DNA of 64,000 nt, from the NCBI GenBank assembly GCA_033964015.1, contig CM066914.1, forward strand, positions 12,205,831-12,269,830, read 5' to 3'. The stretch is from Scolanthus callimorphus. Its lineage: Eukaryota > Cnidaria > Anthozoa > Actiniaria > Edwardsiidae. Shown one piece after another: positions 21,353-34,300 of this stretch. A model generated the notes under the pieces. It was not told the origin of the DNA. It ran no database searches and saw only the letters and a program-made list of their open reading frames with translations. The position numbers and the translations under genes are program-made. The first letter of the stretch is position 1, and each line of letters starts with the position of its first letter.

Positions 21353-24300
21353 ATGGTCATCTGGTTCGCTTCTTTGCTCTTCATCGCCTTTGCACACAAA
21401 TCGTGGGGATTCAATGTGGATACAAGCAAGGCTACAGTCTACACGCATCCAAACGGCCCTGGTCAAAATTATTTTGGCTACACAGTAGCACTGCATTCTT
21501 CCGGGAGCAATAAGTGGTAAATACTACTTCAAGCTTAAAAATACCCATCGTCGAATTAATAATATGGCCTGATTGAATACCAACAGGCTTTAAGTACTTA
21601 TAAGATTTACAAATTATTATGTGATGGAATTTTAAAGCGTCAAAATTCCTTAGTGTTATGGAGAAGTTAATAAGTTCTCTTCTGTGTTGGTATTTGTAAA
21701 TGTTTACTGCTCATTTGGTTTATCATATCGGAAGATTGTTTTTGACTTGTGAACTTTTGGGTGATTGACACTAATAGCTATACCATATTTATATTTTTGA
21801 ATACTACTGTGGTTTATTATGTTTTATTTTGCTCAGAAGTTATGGCAAACACAGACCACAACGTGAATATTTTCTGTGCATGGCTATAAGAAGTTTCATG
21901 TGCCTTAAGGAGGCTGCCTACAATTTTTTCTGCTCTCCACCACCAAACTTTGTTTGCCTGCTGTTCAGGCTCAAAAACCTGTACCGGTCTGGACTTTCAC
22001 ATGGTTACCCTGGAGGGTTTGAACTTTGTTGTAGTGTGCATTGTGTTGTGATCGGAGTTGCTATAGCAACGTTATAACCACACCCTTGTTTATAATACGC
22101 AGCCATCAGACGCGTTGCACGACCTAAAGTTTTCAAATGACACCCCTCGCACTAATCCCTGAGTAGCTAACATTAATCACAGCAAGTTTGGAGAGCATTC
22201 ATTGGGCCGATTTTATGTTATTCGAACGGACTTTTTCAGGCTCCAAAATGTCAAAGTTATTTATGCCGCAAACATTTCCTTGAAAAAGAATGGCTAATAT
22301 TTGCGGAATTAAAAGATCCTTGCCGCCCGAATAATCTACAAACCCAAGGCAATGTACCAGCCAAATTTCACTTCTTGGAATGCTTCCGATTTTGTTTGGC
22401 ATGTGTTCAAGCAAACTGCAAAATTTGAGAAATTATATTATAAATCTTACGTTTGTTATAAATTTACACTTTTCGCCTCTGACAAAAATCTCATATGATT
22501 TTTTTTTTGATACTTCCGTAAATTAATCTTGAATATATACCAAAAATAACCCTCTAAGTCTCGAGTTCATTGAAGTATTTTAAGGCACCGAGAAAAAATG
22601 CTAAACTTCACTACTCTTTCGGTTTGCTCGAGCCGGTTTTTGCCATTGTACTTTGTTTTCACTTGTTGTAGCTTTCACATGGTTTTCCAATTCAATCTCA
22701 GAATAGCAAATGATGAAACATCAAAACACTGCAAACCTCTTAGAAAAGTTCATTTCTCGGAAAGGGATCACTGCCAAACTTTGCAATGCGAGAATTGTGC
22801 AAGATTCCTCATTTTCCGAAGACCATTCCCCACCCCTTATAGTATAGGCTGTGTTGAAACAATGTTCTTCAGGGCAAACATGTTTAGAGAACTTGGATTT
22901 AATTTTTTGTAGGATATTGGTAGGCTCACCAAAAAGTAACGTAACATCAGACAGCAGCTCCCTGTTATTGAGGTTTGGTGCAGTGTATAAATGCAATACA
23001 GGAGGGGCATCATGCTCTGTCATGAATATTGACAATAAACGTAAGTATTAAAGGTAGGCAATATGGTCTTTAAAGCAAGTTTTTTTTATGTAGTTAATAT
23101 GAACCTGATCATAGAGCATCTTGTTTATGTTCAGCGGAAGAAGAGCGATCTGCTCCTGATGAAGATAACAATGTGAGACTTGTCAAATATGAAGAAAAGA
23201 CAGACCAGTGGCTTGGAGGCAGCCTATACAGTACAGGCAAAGATGGGAAAGCTGTGGTAGGAACCTTTTTTCCAATATTTTAACAACTATCCCCCGAATA
23301 CGAAGGGGAGGTGAATAGAGGTGTATATATACCAAGACGTGAAGCATCAAGGTATATATCCACCGATTGGCACCGACCCTGAGGGGAATAGTCACCCTTG
23401 CGATTGGCTGAAAGATTTGCTCTCGACCAATAGAAAAGCAAGTTTGGCTTAATTTCAGTGGTCATCTGAAGTCCGCTCTATCTGAGTTTTACTCCACTCC
23501 CTAAAAGAGTAATACCATGTTTGTGTTGGTTATATAATAATAATCTAACCTGTTACCTATATCCTGCATGTCAGGTGGTACAAAAGGACTCCAAGTTCCT
23601 CCAATTCCTCATGTCTGCTGCAGTCAACTGAGCTATATTTGTAACAATACTAAGTGTTGTATTATTTTGTGCTGTGACAGGCTTGTGCTCCAAGGTACAC
23701 TTTTCGTGGCATGCCTCCCAAGCCTGACCTCCATTACCGCTGGATTGTCGGCAAATGCTTTGCCATCTCAACTAGATTGGATAACTTTGAACCAGTTATC
23801 AGCCCCTGCAAAGACAGTATGTCTCAATAACAATCTTTTCTTAACATTATATCTGGTTACTTGCTTTAAATTTATTTGTTACACCTCAATTATATAATAT
23901 CCCTTTAACCACACCTACACAAAACAGCTGACCTTTTTCAATCTCCCCTTGCGTGCCTTTCAATGGAAGAACCCTTCCTCTTTTTGGTTTAGCCCCTAGT
24001 CCACACTCAATGTTGGATTCCTAAGGATGCCACCTCCCTCAGAAAAGAAAGAAAGGCAACCTGGATTGGAGGGGTTGTGATACATGTACTTCACATGTGT
24101 GATTCCAGAGCAGTATTCATACTTTGCCCATGAGATATTGTATATGAACCTCACCTCAACCTTGACCCCACTTTTCAGTAATCTATTAGCCTGCTAGCAG
24201 GCGTTGGAGCCTGTTTTTATCGGCGAAACCCGGAGTTCCTAGTTGCGAGTGCCATCTTGGATTTTTTGGGCCGAGTGACAATGGGTGAACTTTCCAATTT

Positions 24301-27300
24301 ACATTTATCAATCAGAGAAAAAAGGAAATAACTATTATGGATATTGTCAAGCTGGACTAAGTGCAACTTATACAGAGGATACAGCAGATATTGTGATGGG
24401 GCTGTTGGAATCACAAGATGGAAGGGTAAGGACAGACAGGAGGCAGGCAGGCAGACAGGAGGCAGCCAGGCAGGAGGCAGCCAGGCAGGCAGAAGGCACA
24501 CAGACAGAAGGCAGCCAGCCAGACAGAAGACAGACAGAAGGCAGCCAGCCAGACAGAAGACAGACAGACAGACAGAAGGCAGGCAGACAGAGAGACAGAC
24601 AGACAGACAGAAGGCAGCCAGGCATGCAGACAGACAGAAGGCAGCCAGGCAGGCAGATGGACAGAAAGTTATTAGACTCACAGAGAAACAGATTAGCACA
24701 TAGTGAAATATTATGCAGTTCCATGACATTCTTGTACAAAGTATGATTTATTTTTTTAATAGGTGGTGTCATCATGTACTCCCCAACATTCAAGACAGAC
24801 TATTTTTCAACACAAGATCAGATTGACATTGGAAATTACATGGGTATGACATCTTAGCTGGTGGTGATGCACTGGAATGCTGGCCTCTCGCATGTTGCCA
24901 ACAGGGTGGGGGTGGGAAAGGGAGGGGGGCAGAGGGAAGCAGCCCTTTTGTTGCTAAGTTTCTCATACAGTTAGAAACTCTGTCACATGTTTACTGTGAT
25001 TTTTTTTGTACTGTTGTAAAAGTAGTTATTATACAGTGGCCACCATACAATGCCATTTGTATTGGGTAGTGAGGTGGGGATGGTGACAATGTACATCTGT
25101 TGAGAGTGGGGTCTGATCAAAGTATGTCAACTGTATAGCCTAATATCACCAAAGGTGTGGAGTTTCCATTTACAAATAAACTGGGTTTTTTTGTCATTAC
25201 AGGCTATGCAGTAACCAGTGGAAGATTTGCACAAGCCAACAAAACTGGTATGACTTTAATATTTACATGGGCTTAGCCAACATTGTAAAGGATTTTTTGT
25301 GTAGAAAATATGTAGTTATCAAATTATCCTCCTTGCTTAAGGTATAGATATACATTGGAGGTTCCATGAAAAAAAGGTGTTGAGCCACAATTGAATGCTA
25401 ACATTGGTGTCATTTCAAAGCTAAAAGTTTTTAGACGTATAAACTATTTTAGTGGCTGCAAATCTTACAAGCTGCAAACCTTGTATTTTTTATTTGATTT
25501 CAGATGTGGCAGGTGGAGCGCCAAGAGCAGAAAGTCTCAAAGGAAAGGTACCCTAGGTTGAGTTTGGTGCCCAGGAATGGGCTGAGATACAAGTGAACTT
25601 CTACCATTTGTTTCAAGTACCCATGACAAAATAGTCTGAGATCTTTGAAGTGATTTCAGCCCAGCAATGAGTGCAAGATGTGTGTACATTAACACATATG
25701 AGCTGTTAACTCTAGTTTTGTGTGTTTTTTTTTAAACCAGGTGCTTGTGTATCAGAAAGAGCTTGATGGACAAGTGACTGTTAGTGCTGCCCTTCCTCAA
25801 CCAAAGAATGTCAAAGTGAGTCAACAAATAAAAAATGATTGGAAATTTTGTCATTCCAGAAAATACTCTTACCTATTGGATGGAAAGGAACTGGAAAATT
25901 CCAAAGGCTGGAGGACACTTTTCATTGCTTTATGTCAATTCCTGGAATCCTCTACTCTAGGGGAAAGGCAGCCAAGACCTATGGTTTAAAATATAGCATT
26001 TGTAGCATACCTTATCCTTGGCCAAAAGAAGAGTCAGAGGTCTAACGATTTGCTGATTTTTTAGAACAAAGGCATCACCCACCTGATTATGTCAAGTCCC
26101 TAAGTGTTGGTCCAATTGGGAATCAAACCACACCTCCCATACAATAACTTAGTTATTTACATAACATAAATCTCAACCCTGGTTGTTATAATTTCATAGC
26201 TATTAGTTTGCAGGTCATGGTTGTCATTCAAAATGTTTTTTGACAGATTCCAAAATGTAGGGTTGGTGCATTCCTGTATTGTAAGATCTCAAGGTCCTTG
26301 GTCCCTTATCATTTATGATGCTTTGTTTTTCAGCTTGGGAGTTATTTTGGCAGCGTGCTGTGTGCAGTTGACCTTAACAATAACAGGTATAGAAATCTAG
26401 CATATGTAACATATTATCACTTTCATCCTTATAAAAATCTTGGGTTACTGGCCTTACGCATTATTTCTAAATCAACTGTGCTTCAAATAAATAGCAATTA
26501 TATTTTAATGTCTGGGAACTTTGCCTTTTCCAGATACTCTGACCTGCTTGTCGGTGCACCCATGTACTCAGATGTTCAAGATGAGGGTCGAGTGTTTGTG
26601 TACATCAACAATAAAAGGGTAATGTTGGGTATTGGGGGCGAGAATTCTTTTAATTAGGATGAGCAGTAAAAAGAAGTTGAGACAACAGCAAACCCATTCA
26701 GAAATAGAGTGGAGATAAGGAATTAACCTTGTGTGAAAGCTAACATGCTAATGAAATGGTCCCATGTGTGCTTATGAGCGTTAGCCCTAGAAAGCGGAGA
26801 AAGAGAAAAAATCTCTGACCCCGAGAGGGATTCAAACCCACGACCTCCGGAATTGTACATCCGATGCTCCACCAGCTGAGCTATCCAGGTCAGACTGGGA
26901 GCAGGTCGGGGTTTATTAGATGTTATGGTCGCGGTAGTGAAGTGAATATATGTAGATGTTCAGGCAAGCCTGTGGCCGCGTAGCACTAAGTTCAACAGAG
27001 TGGAGATAAGGAATTGACCTTGTGTGAAAGCTAACGTGCTAATGAAATGGTCCCATGTGTGCTTATGAGCGTTAGCCCTAGTAAGCGGAGAAAGAGTTAA
27101 AAATCTCTGACCCCGAGAGGGATTCGAACCCACGACCTCCGGAATTGTACATCTGATGCTCCACCAGCTCAGCTATCCAGGTCAGACTGGGAGCAGGTCG
27201 GGGTTTATTAGATGTTATGGTCGCAGTAATGAAGTGAATATATGTAGATGTTCAGGCAAGCCTGTGGCCGCGTAGCACTAAGTTCAACAGAGTGGAGATA

Positions 27301-28673
27301 AGGAATTAACCTTGTGTGAAAGCTAACGTGCTAATGAAATGGTCCCATGTGTGCTTATGAGCGTTAGCCCTTAGTAAGCGGAGAAAGAGTTAAAAATCTC
27401 TGACCCCAAGAGGGATTCAAACCCATGACCTCCGGAATTGTACATCCGATGCTCCACCAGCTGAGCTATCCAGGTCAGACTGGGAGCAGGTCGGGGTTTA
27501 TTAGATGTTATGGTCGCGGTAATGAAGTGAATATATGTAGATGTTCAGGCAAGCCTGTGGCCGCGTTAGGCTAGGCGGCCACAGGCTTGCCTGAACATCT
27601 ACCATTCAGAAATAACACCTTTTGAGCCTCTCTGTGAAAAGAATTCTGGAATCTGAACTCCTCTGGCCTTATCTTGTAGCTAAATATTTAGGCATAAATT
27701 CCTTACTCAGTATCAAAAAATGTTTTCTGTGTTTTCAAAAAACCAGGGTGCATTGAATCTCATGTCAAACATGGATTTGTCAGGAGACAAAGTTCCTGGT
27801 GCCAGATTTGGCTCGGCTATTGCCAGTGTTGGAGATCTTAACCAAGATGGTTACCAGGGTGAGTTGACTGCACGTTTTCTATGATCCCCATGGGAAACAA
27901 AACTTATGAATAGTATGGTTTGTGGCTATACAGATCGTAAACAACAACATATTTTAAGAAAGGGTCTCCTTTTGTTAGTTTCCTTATCCCACAACTACCT
28001 AAATGCTGTGCACCCTTTTTAACACTTTATTCCACAAATGTCTCTCCACAAATTTACCAACAAGCAGCGCACATGTGAGTTATAGCTGGAATCATCCATT
28101 GGATAATCCTTTTTGTTACAGATGTAGCCATCGGGGCACCATATGAAGGCGTGAATGGTGCAGTGTACATATATCACGGGTCAGCTAATGGAATAGAAAC
28201 AAATTACAGACAGGTAAATATGCTCAACTCAAATTGATATGCGCAAATGAATGTTCTCAGTTATGCTTTTTCTGTGATTCCATTATCTGTCCCGTGCATT
28301 GTCTATCCCATGAGCTGTCATAGTATCAGTGTTGTTTCTAGCTTTTCTGCTTTGGAAGCATTTCCACGCCTGGAGTTCAGTTCATATGTACGCCTGAAAG
28401 TGGTCATGTTTATCTACATTTTTTACAGAAAATCTCTGGCGGGACTATCCAACCTTCCCTGAGAAATTTTGGTCAGTCTATATCTGGAAATCTTGATGTG
28501 GACGACAATGGCTATCCCGGTATGTGTACTCTGTCCTGGTAATTTAACAGCGAATCAGAGAATATCCGTGCTGTTTCAGCTTATGCTCAAACTTTACTCA
28601 GTTTTGAACACTCACTTTTCGTTTCAGATATTGCAGTGGGGGCCTATGGGTCAGACAATGCTGTGCTTATGAG
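21353..28673 (+). CDS. Integrin alpha A exons 1-15: signal peptide and beta-propeller
   Basis: Exons: 21353-21516, 22913-23040, 23135-23256, 23681-23816, 24316-24425, 24763-24843, 25203-25247, 25504-25547, 25741-25815, 26334-26386, 26534-26618, 27747-27858, 28122-28213, 28429-28519, 28628-28673. FG-GAP cation-loop motifs are visible in exons 12-13 (DLNQDGYQDVAIGAP) and 14-15 (DVDDNGYPDIAVGAY). The equivalent loop in exons 10-11 (DLNNNRYSDLLVGAP) has Asn-Arg where Asp-Gly is usual. In exon 5 the homologous reading continues only if one G is added at about 24401-24404. Confidence 0.9.
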
Positions 28674-31163
28674 GTATATCTGTCTATAAAGTAATAAGCC
28701 AGTGGAAAATTCTTACCCAATTAGCATGTAACTGCTGCCTTTGCGGCACCCTACTTTTTTCACATGCATACTAATTTGGCTTTGTCACACGGCAGCCATC
28801 TTGGATTTTTTCTTACAGAAATGACTATGCGTGGGTGAGCTTACACGCTTGGCCTCGCTTTCATGACTGCTTCGCTGTATTAGAAAATCCAAGATGGCTT
28901 CCGTGTGACAAAGGCGAATAAGCACATTGCCAAAAGCGCCAGGAATTCTTTGAAACTGCATACATATTTCCGTGATAGTCGCAGACCCTCTGTTAACATA
29001 GCTTACTGTGATGCGGTAATGAGTATGCAGTGAAACTATTGACAATGCCTTACTCTATTACAGACACTATTTTGAGTTGATATGGACAAGTCCCTGGCGT
29101 TCTGGGTGGGCTCTCTGTGGTGGGTAGGAGATGGGAGCTTGACCCAGTCCCCGATACCTCACGGTTCATCTCCGAGCACAGAAAGCCCGCTGTGGACGCC
29201 CCACTGAGCTACCTTAATTTCCCACTGAGCTACCTTAATTTCCCACTGAGCTACCTTAATTTCCCACTGAGCTACCTTAATTTCCCACTGAGCTACCTTA
29301 ATTTCCCACTGAGCTACCTTAATTTCCCACTGAGCTACCTTAATTTCTCGTCCAGGGCGTCCGATATAACGAGAGTTGTTTCATGTTTTTGTTGTTTAGA
29401 TCCAGGCGTGTTATTAACGTGGACACAACGGTCACCCTGAGTGACAGCAGAATAGTGCTTGAGAACAACAAGTCACTGTGCATGGAAAGCGACGGCTCAA
29501 AACATAAATGGTGCGTAACGTGATGGCGGAGGAGAAAAAAAAGATACTTGTCTTGCCGAGAGAGGAGACACTTCACGCCACTCCATTTGCTTTGACTTCC
29601 CCACTCAAGTGTCCCTGTAATATGCTTTGCTGCTGTGCATCAAGGCTGGTTAACATATAGTCGTATCAGTAGTCCCAGTAGTATGGATTTTTTTTAATAC
29701 GACTGATATGACTATATAGAAACCAACCTTGAGATAGAATCGTCTCAGTCGTCCGAGGGTTTCATGTGGTCGCAGACTGAACTAGACTGATACGACTGTA
29801 TGGACCCGCCTTTAAGATCGTTCTTTTGTTCTTCGTTGTGATTTTTGCTCCAATTTTCTCGCGTGGAGAAGGACATCGTGGTGTTTCTCTTTTTTTGTTC
29901 TAACTGGTTTTGATCTTTTCATCCCTTTACTTTAGTGTAAATCTCACCGTCTGTTTCAAATATGAAGACAAGAAACGCACCAATGACCAGAGTAAGTGGT
30001 TTGATACTTGTTTGTTGTCTTGTGTGAGCAATATAGCTGATACCGCATAAAAAAGCGGTGTATTTAGGCTGCAGATTCCTCAAACAACTATTTCCTAGTT
30101 GAATAAGTTGGTCATAATTCATACGAAAGCAAATGACGAACTTGACGTTCCCCATCCACTGAGTGGCATTCTAGGGAGATGCGCTGAGTGCGCAGATCCA
30201 CAAGCATGAAGTTGATGTTACTTTTGTCGATCACGGACTGAACAACGGCCCATAGTGCCTGAGTTTGCCAACATTTTATCGGTCCGAAAATGAAAACAAA
30301 TTGTCGAGTATTATATAGTTGTCTAATAGAAAAGGTATACACCTAATTCAATGTTGCTTTCGGAATTAGTCGTCGAAGCACGTAATACAATGCGATTGTT
30401 TGCTTGTGTCCTCCAAACAATGGCGCTCAACTACCAAATACCAAATCCCAAAGCAACCTTTTGGTGTAAACTTCATTTTCTATGGCGAAAGTAGATCATA
30501 TATATGTTCTGCGCATCGTCCGCGTGCTAATAATAAATACCAGTGTCCATGTGTGACGTTTCGACGACGTTGTGCCTTCTTCGGTGCGAATAAACAAAAA
30601 CGGTTTACTAAACTTGTTTTGTCTTCAGACCTGAAGATCACGTACGCACTAGAAGTGGATCGAGACAAGGGGTCGGATGATTTCCGTCGTATGTACTTCT
30701 ATAACAACTCGGTGAGAAGCATGAGTATCACCCGCAAGCTCACTATTCCACGACAGAGAACTCTCACCTGTCTTCCGCCCTTTACTGTGCATTTTAGGGT
30801 GAGTCTGTACATTTATTATGTTATCGTTGACGTTGCTGATGTCGGTTGCAGATGTTGCTAGTGTTGTTGTTATTGTTGCTAATGCTGCTGTCGTTGATGT
30901 TGCTGTCGTTGCTGCTGCAGCTTTTACAGTTGCTGCAGCTGTTGCTGATGTTGTTGCTGTTGTTGTAGTCACCGTCGTTGCTGCTTGCTTTTGATTGTTG
31001 CTGCTGTTGTGCTGCTGCTGTTGTCGTTGTGCTGTTGAGTGTTGCTGTTGTTGCTTCTGCTGTTATCGCTGTTGTAGTTGTCGCTGTTGTTGTTGCTGCT
31101 GCTGTTGTTGATGTTACTGCTGTTGTTGCTGCTGTTGCTGCTGTTGCTGTTGTTGTAGTTGTC

Positions 31164-31194
<31 letters not shown>

Positions 31195-31294
31195 GTGTTG
31201 CTGCTGTTGTTACTGCTGTTGTTGTTGTTGCTGCTGTTGTTGTCGTTGTTGTTGTTGTCGTTGTTGTTGGTGTTGCTGTTGTTGTTGTCATTGT

Positions 31295-31353
<59 letters not shown>

Positions 31354-34300
31354 TTGTTGATGCTGTTGCTGTTACTGTTGTTGCTGTTGCTGCTGTTGTT
31401 GCTGCTGTTGATGCTGTTGTTGTTGCTGTTGTTGTTGCTGTTGTGGTTGCTGCTGTTGTTGTTGTTGTGGTTGCTGCTGTTGTTGTTGTTGTTGTTGATG
31501 CTGTTGTTGTTGCTGCTGTTGTTGCTGCTGTTGATGCAGTTGTTGATGCTGTTGGTGTTGCTGTTGTTGCTGCTGTTGTTGCTGCTGTTGTTGTTGTCAT
31601 TGTTGTTGCTGTTGTTGTTGTTGTTGCTGCTGCTGCTGTTGTTGCTGCTGTTGATGCTGTTGTTGATGCTGTTGTTGTTGCTGTTGTGGTTGCTGCTGTT
31701 GTTGTTGTTGATGATGCTGTTGTTGTTGCTGCTGTTGTTGCTGCTGTTGATGCAGTTGTTGATGCTGTTGGTGTTGCTGTTGTTGTTGCTGCTGTTGTTG
31801 TCATTGTTGTTGCTGTTGCTGTTGCTGTTACTGTTGTTGCTGTTGCTGCTGTTGTTGCTGCTGTTGTTGCTGCTGTTGATGCTGTTGTTGTTGCTGTTGT
31901 GGTTGCTGCTGTTGTTGTTGTTGTTGTTGTTGTTGTTGCTGTTGTTGTTGCTGCTGTTGTTGATGCTGTTGTTGTTGTTGCTGCTGTTGATGCTGTTGTT
32001 GATGCTGTTGTTGTTGCTGTTGTGGTTGCTGCTGTTGTTGTTGTTGCTGTTGCTGCTGTTGTTGCTGCTGTTGTTGCTGCTGTTGATACTGTTGTTGTTG
32101 CTGTTGTGGTTGCTGCTGTTGTTGTTGTTGTTGTTGATGCTGTTGTTGATGCTGTTGTTGATGCTGTTGTGGTTGCTGCTGTTGTTGTTGTTGTTGTTGC
32201 TGCTGTTGTTGCTGCTGTTGTTGCTGCTGTTGATACTGTTGTTGTTGCTGTTGTGGTTGCTGCTGTTGTTGTTGTTGTTGTTGATGCTGTTGTTGATGCT
32301 GTTGTTGATGCTGTTGATACTGTTGTTGTTGCTGTTGTGGTTGCTGCTGTTGTTGTTGTTGCTGTTGCTGCTGTTGTTGCTGCTGTTGTTGCTGCTGTTG
32401 ATACTGTTGTTGTTGCTGTTGTGGTTGCTGCTGTTTGTTGTTGTTGTTGTTGATGCTGTTGTTGATGCTGTTGTTGATGCTGTTGTTGATGCTGTTGTGG
32501 TTGCTGCTGTTGTTGTTGTTGCTGTTGCTGCTGTTGTTGCTGCTGTTGTTGCTGCTGTTGATACTGTTGTTGTTGCTGTTGTGGTTGCTGCTGTTGATGC
32601 TGTTGTTGATGCTGTTGTTGTTGTTGCTGCTGTTGATGCTGTTGTTGATGCTGTTGTTGATGCTGTTGTGGTTGTTGCTGCTGTTGTTGTTGTTGTTGCT
32701 GCTGTTGTTGCTGCTGTTGTTGCTGCTGTTGATACTGTTGTTGTTGCTGTTGTGGTTGCTGCTGTTGTTGTTGTTGTTGTTGATGCTGTTGTTGATGCTG
32801 TTGTTGATGCTGTTGTTGATGCTGTTGTTGTTGCTGTTGTTGTTGCTGCTGTTGATGCTGCTGTTGTTGCTGCTGTTGTTGCTGCTGTTGATGCTGTTGT
32901 TTATGCTGTTGTTGTTGCTGTTGTGGTTGCTGCTGCTGTTGTTGTTGTTGTTGATGCTGTTGTTGTTGCTGCTGTTGATGCTGCTGCTGCTGTTGCTGTT
33001 TTTGCTGATGATTCTGTTGTTGTAGATGTCGCTGTTGTTGCTATTGTTGTCGTTGCAACATGTGCTGAAGGATGTGCATCATGTGGTAGACTTGACACAC
33101 ACCTTTCAGAATATGATGCAACACTTTTTCTTAGTGAATGTCGAACAAATCTGAACCCATTGTTCCACTTATCAATGCCGTTCTTGTTTGTTCGTGTTCA
33201 GGACAAAAGTCGAATCATTGACCTGCTTGGTCTTCTCACGTTCGACGCGTCTTTTGCGCTTGACAACTCCGCCTGCACGGGAAACACGCTGTGCCCTGTC
33301 CTTAACGACTACAAACCCAAAGGCGCTCGCGCCGTGGTGAGTTATAACCTTCCTTTAGAGCTTTTGAAGAATCAGTTTTCTGGTGTTAAAAGTTTCTGGT
33401 GTTTTCTGGTGTTAAAAATTCTTTGTTATTTTACCAGGCAACCTTTCAAAAAGAGTGTAGTGGTGCTATTTGTAAACCCAACTTGGCCATTAAAGGAACG
33501 CTGAACATTCCTGGGTAAGTTAACAAAGATGTACTAAGCCATAGTTTAGAGAGCCACGCTCGAATAGCTAACATTTTGGTAGTTTTCTACACGGAGAGAA
33601 TCTGTAGACGGAGAGAACGCACGCCTATATGCTGGAAGAGGGAGTGGGTAGATAGCAAAGCCGGCATCCTTTGGCGTGCTTGTGTTTAGCTAACTGGTTT
33701 GCCTCAGTTGCGCTTGATTCCGTAATACACATTCAGTACACTTTTACTATAAAATAAATACTTTATTTGTTTTAACGTTGCCTTGTTCGACATCAGGAAT
33801 TACAAGGAGATCCGTATCGGTACGATAGGTGAAGTGACGCTGATGATAGATGTGCAGAACAAGGCCGTAGATGCTGCGTATCTCGCCCAAGTACTCATCA
33901 CCTATCCTTCAGTCTTTGACTACATCGGACCACGCGGACTTGACGTAAGTAGCAAACTTTCGTGCCAATTTGATGCCGGAAATCCGAAATTTTTTTGGCG
34001 GGAATCTAAAGGCCTTGGTTATGGTAGATTTGTTATGGCTAAAGTTTTAGCTCAATTTGGAAGCTGGAAATTTACATGAGGTAAATGAAGAAGGCTTTGG
34101 TATGTTAGAACGCTGAAACTCTGGCGAGAAAACTGGAAGCTGTCGACGTATCAGGGGATGTCTGCAATACAAAGACCAGGATCCCAAGGGGACGTTTATT
34201 TGTATCTAATTTGATAGTGGCTGAGCAGTGAAACTTCCAAGTCAGCTTTCTGATGTGAAGATTCTTTTGGCCTTTCTCGGCTATCATTATTACATTTTTG

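Noticed and set aside
24217..24793. Overlapping Cys/Leu- and Arg/Gln-rich frames
   Set aside because: They come from the CAGACAGG microsatellite next to exon 5.
26814..26894. Functional tRNA gene (minus strand)
   Set aside because: The acceptor and T/D regions look tRNA-like, but the anticodon arm does not give a standard 7-nt loop and the segment is embedded in a repeated 292-bp unit.
29117..29440. 107-codon frame with LSYLNFP repeats
   Set aside because: It is the 21-bp minisatellite in frame; the true integrin exon 16 starts at 29400 in another frame.
30821..31804. 327-codon antisense Thr/Ala-rich frame
   Set aside because: It is the complement of the same triplet tract; no start context or domain.
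31159..33504. 781-codon poly-Leu/Val frame
   Set aside because: It is produced by the TTG/CTG tract in intron 18 and runs through integrin exons 19-20 only in part; a composition artefact.
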